A DNA stretch of 17,554 bases from Theodoxus fluviatilis (taxonomy: Eukaryota > Mollusca > Gastropoda > Cycloneritida > Neritidae). The notes beneath the pieces were generated by a model. That model made no database searches. It was not told where the DNA came from and saw only the letters and a program-made list of their open reading frames with translations. Positions 1 through 8,658 of the stretch are shown piece by piece; positions within the stretch are counted from its first letter, which is position 1, and every line of letters begins with the position of its first letter. Where the stretch lies: positions 1-17,554 of the forward strand of contig JAWQFJ010005608.1 of NCBI GenBank assembly GCA_034096865.1. The letters run 5' to 3'. A program made the translations under genes and the position numbers.

Positions 1-545
1 TTCCTGTGCATGCGCAGTGACGATCGACGAGTCATAGCGAGGATTTCACGTCATTTGCGCATGTCACTGCCTTGGGTGTGTTCACTTCGAGTGATCGCAG
101 TCTGTAGACTTCCAGCAGGGACTCGTTGTCTCGACCAACGAATCGTGAACTGTTTCCACACAACGCAAAACTGAACCAACTTCGCCTTGAACGAGACCTG
201 ACTCCATTGAAAAGCTGTGCAGAGGAAAGCCCTCAGTTTGTGGACATACTTCGTGTCATCGTTGCCTTTCCGTCGATGGATCCGCGGTGTCAGAAGTTCT
301 AATAGGTGCCACGCAAGTACAGACAGAATAGTGAATGATCTATGAAACAGTCTCGGATTTTTGGTACAACTTGAGACCTTTGTTCCTAAGATAGTGACAA
401 GTTCAATGTACAAGGGCAGACACATTTGGGCTGGATCTTGCGATCAGCACGATTAAAAAGATCTTGATTACTTTCCGTTTCCAGTGTGGTTCATCCAGCT
501 TTTGTAAACGTCTGTGGACTTTGATAAACACGAAGCCTTGTCATC
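1..545 (+). promoter_or_regulatory. 5' flank and 5' UTR of the chemoreceptor-like gene
   Basis: This stretch has no convincing coding region; an antisense frame across 51-425 has no recognisable motif and is treated as chance. Two motifs lie at the far 5' end: an NRF-1-like GCATGCGCA at 8-16, and a CRE variant TCACGTCA at 46-53 (TGACGTGA on the other strand), followed closely by another GCGCATG. I see no clear TATA box. The start codon at 546 has A at -3 and G at +4, a strong eukaryotic context. Promoter identity is inferred from position and motifs only, and the transcription start is unknown. Confidence 0.35.
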
Positions 546-1583
546 ATGGCGACGGAGCTAGTCGACCTTGAAGAGCAGTGCGACATAACGGAAGAGCCCG
601 CGTCAGAAGCCCCGGCAGCAACGGAAAAGAGCCACGAACAAGACGCTGCCAATCTGGCCAGTATCGTACATTCGGTCCTGATATGGCTGACACTCATTGG
701 CATCTATGTCTCGGAAACAGAGACGTCGTCCGCCAAAGTTGCAACTGTTGGATCTAAGTCCACACGCAGGGTTTCCGTCCGCAGGGCTCTCTGGTGTCTT
801 TTTGTCAACACTTGTCATCTCTCCAATGCCGTGAGGTATGGTTATCATTTGGTGACAACCTGGAAGAACCTGGAAAGGAGCATCCCGGAATTCATCGTTG
901 CTTTAATGTTCACAGTCCTTTCCCTGTTCAGCTTGGTTCAGGTTTATAGCAACAGGCGCATTCCAGCTCTCATCGAAAACTTCCGCTCCTATTTTTGCGA
1001 GCACGGCCTGGACCCGGCCATCGTGAGGAGAATGCGGCTGCACCGCGTTCAGTTTGCTGTGAGTGCCGCGCTTGCACTGTTTTGGGCAGTATACATGGTC
1101 GTGTGGTGTGCGGAATACTCGTCGTCGTTTCGATGGTTCCTGACTCCCTTCGAAAATACCGTCGGCACCCCGAGGATCGTGGCCATCTGTGTGACGACGT
1201 TTCAGCAGTTTTCGGCAGCAATGATTCCCTTCTTTGAAATTTCCTTCTTCATGATGTTCGCCTATATGCTCAAGAAGGAGCTGACCAGGTTTAGCGAGGC
1301 TGCCAAGCTTCAATCCAACGGCCATGTGGAAGCTGAAGGACTGGAGAGAAGACGTCTGCACTTAGAGAGTCTGTGTGAGCTTCTGGAGGCCACAGACAGT
1401 GTCTTCTCCCACTTCCTGGCCCATTCCTACCTGCTGTGCTACACTATGGTGCTGGTCGTCGTCTACGGCTACTCTAAGCAGAGCTACTCCTTGGAGGAGG
1501 TCGTCTTCCTCTTCTCGACGGCGTGGATTTTCCTCTTTACCGCCGCAGTCGTCACCGTTTACTCTGCTGGCCTCAATGCCAAG
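546..1583 (+). CDS. Gustatory-receptor-like (Grl) seven-helix chemoreceptor, first coding exon, 3' incomplete
   Basis: Open frame of 346 codons with a strong start context (A at -3, G at +4). The hydropathy order fits the insect Gr/Or superfamily. An acidic N-terminus leads to an LxxLGI-like stretch at about 44-54. Helices follow at about 80-102 and 115-134, then a charged loop at 135-165, and helices at 168-188 and 211-241. Next come a long charged cytoplasmic loop at 242-287 (rich in K/R/E, with repeated LxxL) and helices at 288-308 and 318-340. That is six helices. The seventh helix and the family's C-terminal TYhhhhhQF motif are missing. The reading frame ends at AAG|GTGAGT, a consensus phase-0 donor (GT at 1584-1585), as expected for the phase-0 introns that cut this family near its C-terminus. 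The ten further residues before the stop at 1614-1616 are probably intron read-through. These proteins usually act as ligand-gated cation channels in the plasma membrane; ligand and tissue cannot be read here. A rhodopsin-type GPCR is unlikely because no DRY or NPxxY motif is present. Confidence 0.72.
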
Positions 1584-1666
1584 GTGAGTTTTCGTCAGGC
1601 AGACAGTGAGGAATGAGGCACTGCAAATGGCAGTGAGAGATGAGAACCCGAGAGGTGAGCAGTAGA

Positions 1667-1705
1667 ATCTGAAGTGCCTTTTATCGTTTTGAAACATCGA
1701 CAAAC
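1667..1705 (+). repeat. 39-bp direct repeat, left copy
   Basis: This sequence runs from ATCTGAAGTGCC to CATCGACAAAC and recurs without a mismatch at 4876-4914. The two copies abut the two ends of the 1706-4876 insertion. The repeat lies 83 bp past the chemoreceptor splice donor, so it is presumably intronic. It is either an exceptionally long target-site duplication or a terminal direct repeat of the inserted element. Confidence 0.9.
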
Positions 1706-1896
1706 TGTCGCGTATAGTTAGCTAATCAGTGAAGACTCACCCTCGAGGAACGACGTAGTCGTCCAAGAGGGGAGGGACAATTAGCCTAACAGAGTTTACA
1801 AACTAAACTCGACCACCACTCCTTGGGGGGACACCACAAACAGTCAAGCAATGTTTAACAAACACGTGAAAAGGACCACTGAATCAGGAATAAATA

Positions 1897-1930
1897 AACA
1901 AATCAAAGTTTATTCAACAATAAAATGACA
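1897..1930. terminator. Overlapping poly(A) signals on both strands
   Basis: AATAAA hexamers occur on the + strand near 1889-1893 and 1919-1924, and the complement (GTTTATTC) gives AATAAA on the minus strand near 1909-1914. The minus-strand signal is followed by a T-rich run. In the minus orientation it would lie about 200 bp from the end of the 1706-4876 insertion, where an LTR poly(A) site would be expected. No transcript evidence is available. Confidence 0.3.
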
Positions 1931-2334
1931 ACAAAATTCACAACAACAAATTCAGTTCACTCTAGCAAGGTGATTCCAGACACACCAAAACCTGGAATCA
2001 ATTTACACACAGGTAAACACCCACGTTACCCTGTGGTATAGGGAAAACCACTTCCCTCTCTCCATCACCAAAATACCAGAAACTGGAATAAATTATTATG
2101 CAGTTCTGGCATAAAACAAACACTCTTTACAAACACTCATTCTAATGACCGCTATAAGAACGAGCAGAATCTTCCTCAAAGATAAAAGGGTGTCACAACT
2201 CAAACATGACAACAAAGTCACAACACACCTTAACCCACAACCAGTCTCCAACTTTTCCCAGAAACATTTAACAAAACCCTTTGTTAAATAGAAAAACCCT
2301 TAAACTTCACTTAAAATCCCAACACCAGAAACAC

Positions 2335-2352
2335 AATCTCCCCTAGGAGATT
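2335..2352. other. Perfect 7-bp hairpin
   Basis: AATCTCC at 2335-2341 pairs with GGAGATT at 2346-2352 across a 4-nt loop. It is one of a series inside the 3.2-kb insertion; an 8-bp example (GATTCCAG/CTGGAATC) is at 1972-1999. Confidence 0.75.
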
Positions 2353-2989
2353 ATTCCCAGAACTCTACTCAATATCCTTCAGCCAAAGTTACATTGACAT
2401 AGCCACGCAACAACACTCTCCCGGTTGCTGCATATTAATGAAGCCCAGACCCCCTTAGCTCCACCCCCTTCCCCTCTTGATGACGCGTTTCCGCCCACCA
2501 CTAGCTGAGGAAAGGTATACAGACAAATCCAGCCACGCGTGCAAACCGCCTCACGCGTCTCTTTCTCGCTCGACAAATCACATCAAACACACTCCCGCGA
2601 GCAGTAACCGTTGTCGATAACCAGGCGAAGAAAGAATGAAAGGTTTTTGCTTACCCTTTCGCCGTCCAGACTCTCCGCAGTCCAGAAGATTCCAATCCTA
2701 ACGTAGTCTTACCCGACCCACACAGTCAGAACTACACAGACGAAAACTAAACACAATCCCAACCAAACCTCACAAAGAAATCCCACGCGACCACTACCCC
2801 TTCCCACTCTTTCAGTCCGTTGAAAGAAGAAATTGTCCTAAGCCCGTGCCTAGACAATGTCAGAAGAAAAGTTCCTCTCTGAAGGTCCCTGGTAGTACAT
2901 CGAAGATAGACGCCTCCGAGCGTCCCCGGTGTCGCGGCAACAGGTAGGCCCCCCTCACGCCTCGCTCCTGTCCTGAGGTTACGCTGACC

Positions 2990-3045
2990 AGCGAGCTCCG
3001 TGCTCGCTACCTAAGTCAGTCAAGTTCGAAACGTCCATTCGAACT
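2990..3045. other. Tandem perfect hairpins (7 bp and 8 bp)
   Basis: AGCGAGC at 2990-2996 pairs with GCTCGCT at 3002-3008 over a 5-nt loop. Fifteen bases further on, AGTTCGAA at 3023-3030 pairs with TTCGAACT at 3038-3045 over a 7-nt loop. A 5-bp hairpin (GACGC/GCGTC) sits at 2909-2924. No function is known; they could fold as DNA cruciforms or RNA stems. Confidence 0.75.
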
Positions 3046-3644
3046 CCAGCAGGTATCTCCTAGGTCATCTAAGCCAGTGCGACACAATGTCATCCTACTG
3101 GAAGATCAAGTCACTTATCGCACTACACCCCATTGTACGTCTTTCCTACAACAAATAGCTGCGCCTTTACACCGCCTCACGCGAGTGCACACGCTAGCAT
3201 CTCCCGACCACCCTGCCTCTAATCAGTCACACCACTCGACGATTAGGCCACGCCTTGTGGACTTCACACCTGTCCGTAGGTGTATTTCGTTAGACTCCCT
3301 ACAATTAGCACACATGCTAGTCTCAACGAAATCGTAGCTCCCGAAGCTACTAACAAAGATTGTACTTGCACAACTGTCCCCACAACAGTCGAAGATGAAG
3401 CACTCCGTGTGCCTCGCAGCGTCGTCCTCCCATCCCCACGCAGACCCGTGTCGGCGTAGCGAGCGTTCACGGAAACGACGGCGTACTCGTAGAACGAGCG
3501 AGGTTCGTCAGTACAGACAAGATGCGATACGGTAGGTATACGTAGGTAGCAGCAGTAGCCGTAGTATAGCAGCCTGAAACATATAACCGAGTAACCCCAA
3601 TGAGAAAACTACCCTTTCTCTCCCAGGAATTTACATATGCATGA

Positions 3645-3687
3645 TTCAACGTTAAGCGACGCATCCCAGCCCAAACGCTTAGTTGAA
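3645..3687. other. Imperfect 12-bp inverted repeat
   Basis: TTCAAC-gt-TAAGCG at 3645-3658 pairs with CGCTTAGTTGAA at 3676-3687, twelve base pairs with a two-base bulge and a 17-nt loop. It lies inside the 3.2-kb insertion, upstream of the 46-bp repeat array. Confidence 0.7.
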
Positions 3688-3984
3688 CGCTTGCTCGCAC
3701 CTAGCGAGAAAAATTGAATTTAACATGCCCTTTTACCCACGAAGTGAATCACAAAACACTACCAAATGGAGATAGGTACTTTTCCCAACCATTCCCCAAA
3801 GATTTACTTCGACCCCGAGGCATAATTCACTCATGCACAAATGAATGACCCGCTTCCCGCCTTAATCAATGGTCAGTTACCCCCACGGTAAAAGAATTTT
3901 CACAAAGAGCACGTTACCTCAGAAACTCCAGTCAGGCCGTGGTTCGTCCAAAGCGAAACTTCGCCCCAATCCAGCTCAAAGCTT

Positions 3985-4450
3985 TCCACACTCTCGCGTA
4001 CTGACTCAAAGTCACCAGCTGAGAGATTTTTCCACACTCTCGCGTACTGACACAAAGTCACCAGCTGAGAGATTTTTCCACACTCTCGCGTACTGACACA
4101 AAGTCACCAGCTGAGAGATTTTTCCACACTCTCGCGTACTGACACAAAGTCACCAGCTGAGAGATTTTTCCACACTCTCGCGTACTGACACAAAGTCACC
4201 AGCTGAGAGATTTTTTCCACACTCTCGCGTACTGACACAAAGTCACCAGCTGAGAGATTTTTTCCACACTCTCGCGTACTGACACAAAGTCACCAGCTGA
4301 GAGATTTTTTCCACACTCTCACGTACTGACACAAAGTCACCAGCTGAGAGATTTTTTCCACACTCTCGCGTACTGACACAAAGTCACCAGCTGAGAGATT
4401 TTTTCCACACTCTCGCGTACTGACACAAAGTCACCAGCTGAGAGATTTTT
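3985..4450 (+). repeat. Minisatellite, ten copies of a 46-47-bp unit
   Basis: Units start at about 3985, 4031, 4077, 4123, 4169, 4216, 4263, 4310, 4357 and 4404. The first five units are 46 bp apart and later ones 47 bp, the extra base being one T in a T run. Each unit contains TGACACAAAGTCA, an inverted repeat of TGAC/GTCA around ACAAA, and a CAGCTG palindrome. The first unit reads GACTCAAAG instead of GACACAAAG, and one later unit has CTCACG instead of CTCGCG. Apart from these it is nearly identical, so it is young or homogenised. A reading frame crosses the left part but has no independent support as coding. Confidence 0.95.
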
Positions 4451-4494
4451 CCCACCAAAGCCAACCGCTTTTGCCCGCCACTATGTGGTTCCAA

Positions 4495-4667
4495 GATTGG
4501 GTAGCGCCAATCGCTCACCACAACCTTCCCAATCGGCGGAGCCCTCGCTCCGCCAAACCGCTGCGACTGACCAGACAAACGCTATCCGATCCCGACGTCG
4601 ACTCTCTCACGTGATCAAACCCCAATCAGCGCTAAGTATTTTCCCGCTCTTCGATTTTCCCCCAATC
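4495..4667. promoter_or_regulatory. CCAAT-box cluster, promoter-like
   Basis: CCAAT occurs at 4507-4511, 4529-4533, 4622-4626 and 4662-4666, with the inverse ATTGG at 4496-4500: five in about 170 bp. An E2F-like TTTTCCCGC lies at about 4639-4647. Two perfect hairpins are built from the same sequence: GATTGG/CCAATC at 4495-4512 and GGCGGAGC/GCTCCGCC at 4535-4554. No TATA box is clear on either side. NF-Y-type regulation is an inference from motif density alone. Confidence 0.35.
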
Positions 4668-4875
4668 ATTGTTCAACACACTTTCGCGGGCTTTAGAACC
4701 GTGCTGTACAATGTGTGAACCCTGTGGCATACCAACGCACCCTTCGCCACCTCGAATAACCCCTCGAGTGACGTCGCTACCCCCCTGTCACTCAAAACTA
4801 ACTGCCGCAATGCGTCGAAACAGTTTGAGCGCATAATACAAGGCAGATTCACACACTGACATTTAGCGGCATCAC

Positions 4876-4914
4876 ATCTGAAGTGCCTTTTATCGTTTTG
4901 AAACATCGACAAAC
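4876..4914 (+). repeat. 39-bp direct repeat, right copy
   Basis: This is an exact copy of 1667-1705 with the same orientation, starting at the last base of the TGT...ACA insertion. Beyond it the flanks differ (AAATAAAGAG here, TGTCGCGTAT at the left copy), so the match ends at the element boundary. Confidence 0.9.
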
Positions 4915-5497
4915 AAATAAAGAGGGAAAATGAGAATTTAATGGACAAACGACAAATGAACAAATGAACGAACTGAACAAGCGCCTGAGTCAGATAAATT
5001 CGTCGGCGATGAATAATACAAAAAATGTCATGAATATGATAGTTTTTCATTATATTTCAAGGGAGAAAATGCTTTTTTTCCAGGTACTTGAGCTAAAAAG
5101 TTTTTATTTACTATAACTCTTCCTCCTTTATGTTTTTTGTTTTCAATCACAAGTGGCACAGAAGGGGTGAGCCAAAAGCCCAGACGATTGTACAGGGTTG
5201 GAATAGGTTGCTAGCTGATGTATGGGGGAATCCAACGTCCATGGCCCTTCGTTACTCTCATGCGTTTTAGTGTGGGCGTAACTGCCTGGTTGTCCTCAGG
5301 CACAAGTATCGGGCTGTTGCATTTTCCACCTTTCTATCGAGTACAGAACAAGTCGACTGTGAGCTCCCAATGGTTCCAGAGATGTCTCGTTTCTCTCTGA
5401 CCTGGGTAACGAGTATTTCGATTATGGTAACTCTTCCTCTTCGAAAAATCAGAAATACCTTTTTGTTATGAGACTATCTCGGTCAACAGATCGGCGG

Positions 5498-5499
<2 letters not shown>
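4915..5499. other. Non-coding interval, probable intron continuation
   Basis: No supported gene. A splice-acceptor-like pyrimidine run ending in CAG occurs at 5073-5083. In the phase required by the chemoreceptor donor it opens only about ten codons before a stop and encodes no membrane helix, so I do not accept it as the missing exon. A 60-codon frame at 5218-5400 shows no motif. Confidence 0.5.

Positions 5500-5579
<80 letters not shown>
5500..5579. repeat. (AT)n microsatellite
   Basis: About 80 bp of uninterrupted AT dinucleotides in an otherwise unique non-coding stretch. It is self-complementary and may extrude as a cruciform. Confidence 0.98.
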
Positions 5580-5582
<3 letters not shown>

Positions 5583-5767
5583 GCGGAATTGTTTATGAGA
5601 GGACTTAAGGCTACCAGGTATTTTTAGACGGGCAACTTTTGTGAGTTAGTTCTTTTATGTACGTAACTGGCTTGAGTGTACTTTCAAACAATCTATCGTT
5701 TTATTTTGATTCATAAGAGGGGTTCTTGTAAATGACCAGGAACCTTTACTGTACAGTTCCCTCATAC

Positions 5768-5911
5768 TTCTCTCTCTGTCTCTGTCTCAGTCTTTCTCTG
5801 TTTCTTTCTTTCTTTCATTGTCTGTCTGTCGGTCTGTCTGTCTGTCTGTTTGTCTGTCAGTCTGTCTGTCTGTCTGTCTGTCCGTCCGTCCGTCCGTCCG
5901 TCCGTCCGTCC

Positions 5912-5951
<40 letters not shown>

Positions 5952-5992
5952 GCCTGCCTGCCTGCCAGCCTGCCTGCCAGCCTGCCTGCCTG

Positions 5993-6064
<72 letters not shown>
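5768..6064. repeat. Compound pyrimidine-strand microsatellite: TCTG, TCCG, CCTG, then (TC)n
   Basis: Blocks follow in order: mixed TCTC/TCTG (5768-5820), TCTG (about 5821-5880), TCCG (about 5880-5912), TCTG again (about 5913-5950), CCTG/CCAG (about 5951-5994) and pure (TC)n (about 5995-6064). All three + frames stay open across it, giving Ser/Cys/Leu-rich translations that are artefacts of low complexity. The succession of point-variant units suggests repeated expansion of single mutated units. Confidence 0.97.
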
Positions 6065-6068
<4 letters not shown>

Positions 6069-6250
6069 CTGTTTAGACTACTGTCAAGCTACTGGACACG
6101 ACACGACTCGAGACTATGTGTGTCATTGGGCAAGAGCATTTTCTAATTTTAGCTTCTGACTCATGCTATTGCGGAAGGCTTGTTACTTACTTTGATTATA
6201 CTTTGCGAGCGATGAAGTCCCTTGACCAAATTCCCTTCCGGTACGTGTGA

Positions 6251-6676
6251 TGCAGCAGCAACATGGACACCGACAGAGGGAGAAACCAGACAGTGGAGAG
6301 TTTGAAATCGATTATGAAATCGCGTGGCCAGTCCCAGTGCGGAGGAAAAGAAGAACGAGTGGCTGGGTTATCGGGTGTTTCGATTTGGGCATTCCCATCG
6401 TTTATCAACAAGAATCAGTCCGAACTGTGGCTCTTTTCTGGGAATCTTAAGCATAACTCCATGCTGATCGAAGTAGACTACATAAAACCCGTTCCGGAAG
6501 TGACGTTACACTGAACTAAGCCATGGAAGACATGGGTAGGGTGTTCCCCAAGCTTCCTGTTAATAAATCAGACGGAAGTAGGGTACACCGTAAAGCTGAA
6601 CAATGAGGGAAGTGGGAAGATTTCACGCATACCATCTCACTCCCGTGTTCCAATGCCACAGCACATTATTTTCAAA
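6251..6676 (+). pseudogene. Possible degenerate reading frame, unknown product
   Basis: One + frame is open from 6251 to 6511, hits a single TGA at 6512-6514, then stays open to a TAA at 6677-6679, about 142 codons in all. The first ATG in this frame is at 6263. An AATAAA poly(A) signal (about 6680-6685) overlaps the final stop. The translation past 6380 has mixed hydrophobic and polar residues resembling a beta-rich domain, including VDYIKPVPEVTL before the stop and GYTVKLNNEGSGKI after it. I do not recognise a family. A frame this long with one stop can arise by chance in a window this size, so this is weak; it could be a decayed gene, a transposon remnant or an exon. Confidence 0.2.
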
Positions 6677-6860
6677 TCAAAATAAACGGTTTGTGTTAGG
6701 AACAGACCATTAGTAAGAAAAGTGTGGAAGTATGTATTTTATCATGGTAGAAAAACTTAGCTTGTAGTTAGAATAAGACTAAAAACCTGACGATCTGAAA
6801 AAGAGTGATTCTTTATTCAAAATAGATTAAAGACATGTACTATGTCTCCTTCGCAAAGTC

Positions 6861-8340
6861 CTATCTGTATGGGGGCTCTCCCAGCTTGCACCGGGAAGTC
6901 CTGTCTGTATGGGGGCTCTCCCAGCTTGCACCGGGAAGTCCTGTCTGTATGGGGGCTCTCCTAGCTTGCACCGGGAAGTCCTGTCTGTATGGGGGCTCTC
7001 CCAGCTTGCACCGGGAAGTCCTGTCTGTATGGGGGCTCTCCTAGCTTGCACCGGGAAGTCCTATCTGTATGGGGGCTCTCCTAGCTTGCACCGGGAAGTC
7101 CTGTCTGTATGGGGGCTCTCCTAGCTTGCACCGGGAAGTCCTATCTGTATGGGGGCTCTCCTAGCTTGCACCGGGAAGTCCTGTCTGTATGGGGGCTCTC
7201 CTAGCTTGCACCGGGAAGTCCTATCTGTATGGGGGCTCTCCTAGCTTGCACCGGGAAGTCCTATCTGTATGGGGGCTCTCCTAGCTTGCACCGGGAAGTC
7301 CTGTCTGTATGGGGGCTCTCCTAGCTTGCACCGGGAAGTCCTGTCTGTATGGGGGCTCTCCTAGCTTGCACCGGGAAGTCCTATCTGTATGGGGGCTCTC
7401 CTAGCTTGCACCGGGAAGTCCTATCTGTATGGGGGCTCTCCTAGCTTGCACCGGGAAGTCCTATCTGTATGGGGGCTCTCCTAGCTTGCACCGGGAAGTC
7501 CTATCTGTATGGGGGCTCTCCTAGCTTGCACCGGGAAGTCCTATCTGTATGGGGGCTCTCCTAGCTTGCACCGGGAAGTCCTATCTGTATGGGGGCTCTC
7601 CTAGCTTGCACCGGGAAGTCCTGTCTGTATGGGGGCTCTCCTAGCTTGCACCGGGAAGTCCTGTCTGTATGGGGGCTCTCCTAGCTTGCACCGGGAAGTC
7701 CTGTCTGTATGGGGGCTCTCCTAGCTTGCACCGGGAAGTCCTGTCTGTATGGGGGCTCTCCTAGCTTGCACCGGGAAGTCCTGTCTGTATGGGGGCTCTC
7801 CTAGCTTGCACCGGGAAGTCCTATCTGTATGGGGGCTCTCCTAGCTTGCACCGGGAAGTCCTGTCTGTATGGGGGCTCTCCTAGCTTGCACCGGGAAGTC
7901 CTGTCTGTATGGGGGCTCTCCTAGCTTGCACCGGGAAGTCCTGTCTGTATGGGGGCTCTCCTAGCTTGCACCGGGAAGTCCTGTCTGTATGGGGGCTCTC
8001 CTAGCTTGCACCGGGAAGTCCTGTCTGTATGGGGGCTCTCCTAGCTTGCACCGGGAAGTCCTATCTGTATGGGGGCTCTCCTAGCTTGCACCGGGAAGTC
8101 CTGTCTGTATGGGGGCTCTCCTAGCTTGCACCGGGAAGTCCTGTCTGTATGGGAGTTCTCCTAGCTTGCGCCGGGAAGTCCTGTCTGTATGGGAGTTCTC
8201 CTAGCTTGCCCCGGGAAGTCCTGTCTGTATGGGAGTTCTCCTAGCTTGCACCGGGAAGTCCTGTCTGTATGGGGGCTCTCCTAGCTTGCACCGGGAAGTC
8301 CTGTCTGTATGGGGGCTCTCCTAGCTTGCACCGGGAAGTC
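6861..8340 (+). repeat. Minisatellite, exactly 37 copies of a 40-bp unit
   Basis: Each unit runs CTRTCTGTATGGGGGCTCTC then CTAGCTTGCACCGGGAAGTC, with register kept throughout (6861 + 40k). Variation is slight. The third base is A or G. CCAGC replaces CTAGC in units 1, 2 and 4. Units 33-35 (8141-8260) have GGGAGTTCTC, with unit 33 GCG and unit 34 GCC near the end. Most units carry a TAG, so every + frame closes each 120 bp and the array is not coding; the 68-74-codon frames at its left edge exist only because early units lack it. Divergent units at the edges with a homogeneous centre suggest unequal exchange or conversion. Confidence 0.98.
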
Positions 8341-8648
8341 AAAGTCCACAAAATCCGGTGGTCGTTTTCAACAACTTTATTCATGCACTGGTCGATGCAC
8401 AGTGACAAAAATCAGCAATCTGTATTACCGTAATAACTTCACTCCCGAGACTGGATTCTCGGAGGACAGAATCGCTGTCATACATGCTCTTACACGTGCC
8501 CTATGTCGCTGTCATGCACACTCTTCATTGCTGTATCTCCTGGAACACTGTATCTCACATGTGTACACTCGGGTGCACACCTCTCTGTCAGGGCACAATC
8601 CCGTACAGGACTGATCACTCTTAGTGGATGACTTTTTGCACTCATGTA
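8341..8648 (-). other. Flank between the minisatellite and the RTE insertion, with minus-strand poly(A) signal
   Basis: No gene is supported. TTTATT at 8376-8381 gives AATAAA on the minus strand. If the RTE insertion (8659-10590) is removed, this signal lies about 350 bp downstream of the minus-strand TATA box near 10655, so the two may be the ends of one LTR or short transcription unit. A cysteine-containing minus frame here borrows its start codon from inside the RTE copy and is not treated as a gene. Confidence 0.35.
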
Positions 8649-8658
8649 TCTTCTCGGA
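8649..8658 (+). repeat. RTE target-site duplication, left copy
   Basis: TCTTCTCGGA precedes the RTE-derived sequence and recurs exactly at 10591-10600, right after the element's 3' tail. An A before both copies may extend it to 11 bp. Confidence 0.85.

Larger units (their letters stand above)
1706..4876. mobile_element. 3.2-kb non-coding insertion, LTR-like termini, many short hairpins
   Basis: The segment begins TGTCGCG and ends GGCATCACA, so both strands read TGT...ACA, the termini typical of LTRs. It is bracketed by perfect 39-bp direct repeats. No frame longer than about 90 codons with any recognisable domain occurs inside it, so it makes no transposase, integrase or reverse transcriptase. 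Read on the minus strand, a CCAAT-box cluster lies near its 5' end (4495-4667), and an AATAAA signal lies near its 3' end (about 1910), as in a solo LTR or a non-autonomous LTR derivative. Length is far above usual solo LTRs, and the flanking repeats are far longer than the 4-6 bp made by LTR integrases, so the class is uncertain. Many short perfect inverted repeats and a ten-copy minisatellite lie inside. Confidence 0.5.

Noticed and set aside
3020..3050. Pol III B-box (tRNA or SINE) around GTTCGAA
   Set aside because: The match is explained by the 8-bp hairpin. There is no A-box at the right distance and no cloverleaf.
3985..4450. CRISPR array
   Set aside because: Units are directly contiguous with no variable spacers, and the context is eukaryotic.
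5073..5120. Splice acceptor that might start the missing last exon of the chemoreceptor
   Set aside because: In phase 0 it gives about ten residues and then a stop, with no seventh helix and no TYhhhhhQF motif.
5732..6159. Ser/Cys/Leu-rich reading frames of about 100 codons
   Set aside because: They are translations of the TCTG/TC microsatellite; all three frames are open because the repeat has no stop.
6827..7124. Repeat proteins of 68-74 residues on both strands at the left of the 40-bp array
   Set aside because: A 40-bp unit cycles through three frames, and most later units carry a TAG. The frames exist only where early units have CCAGC.
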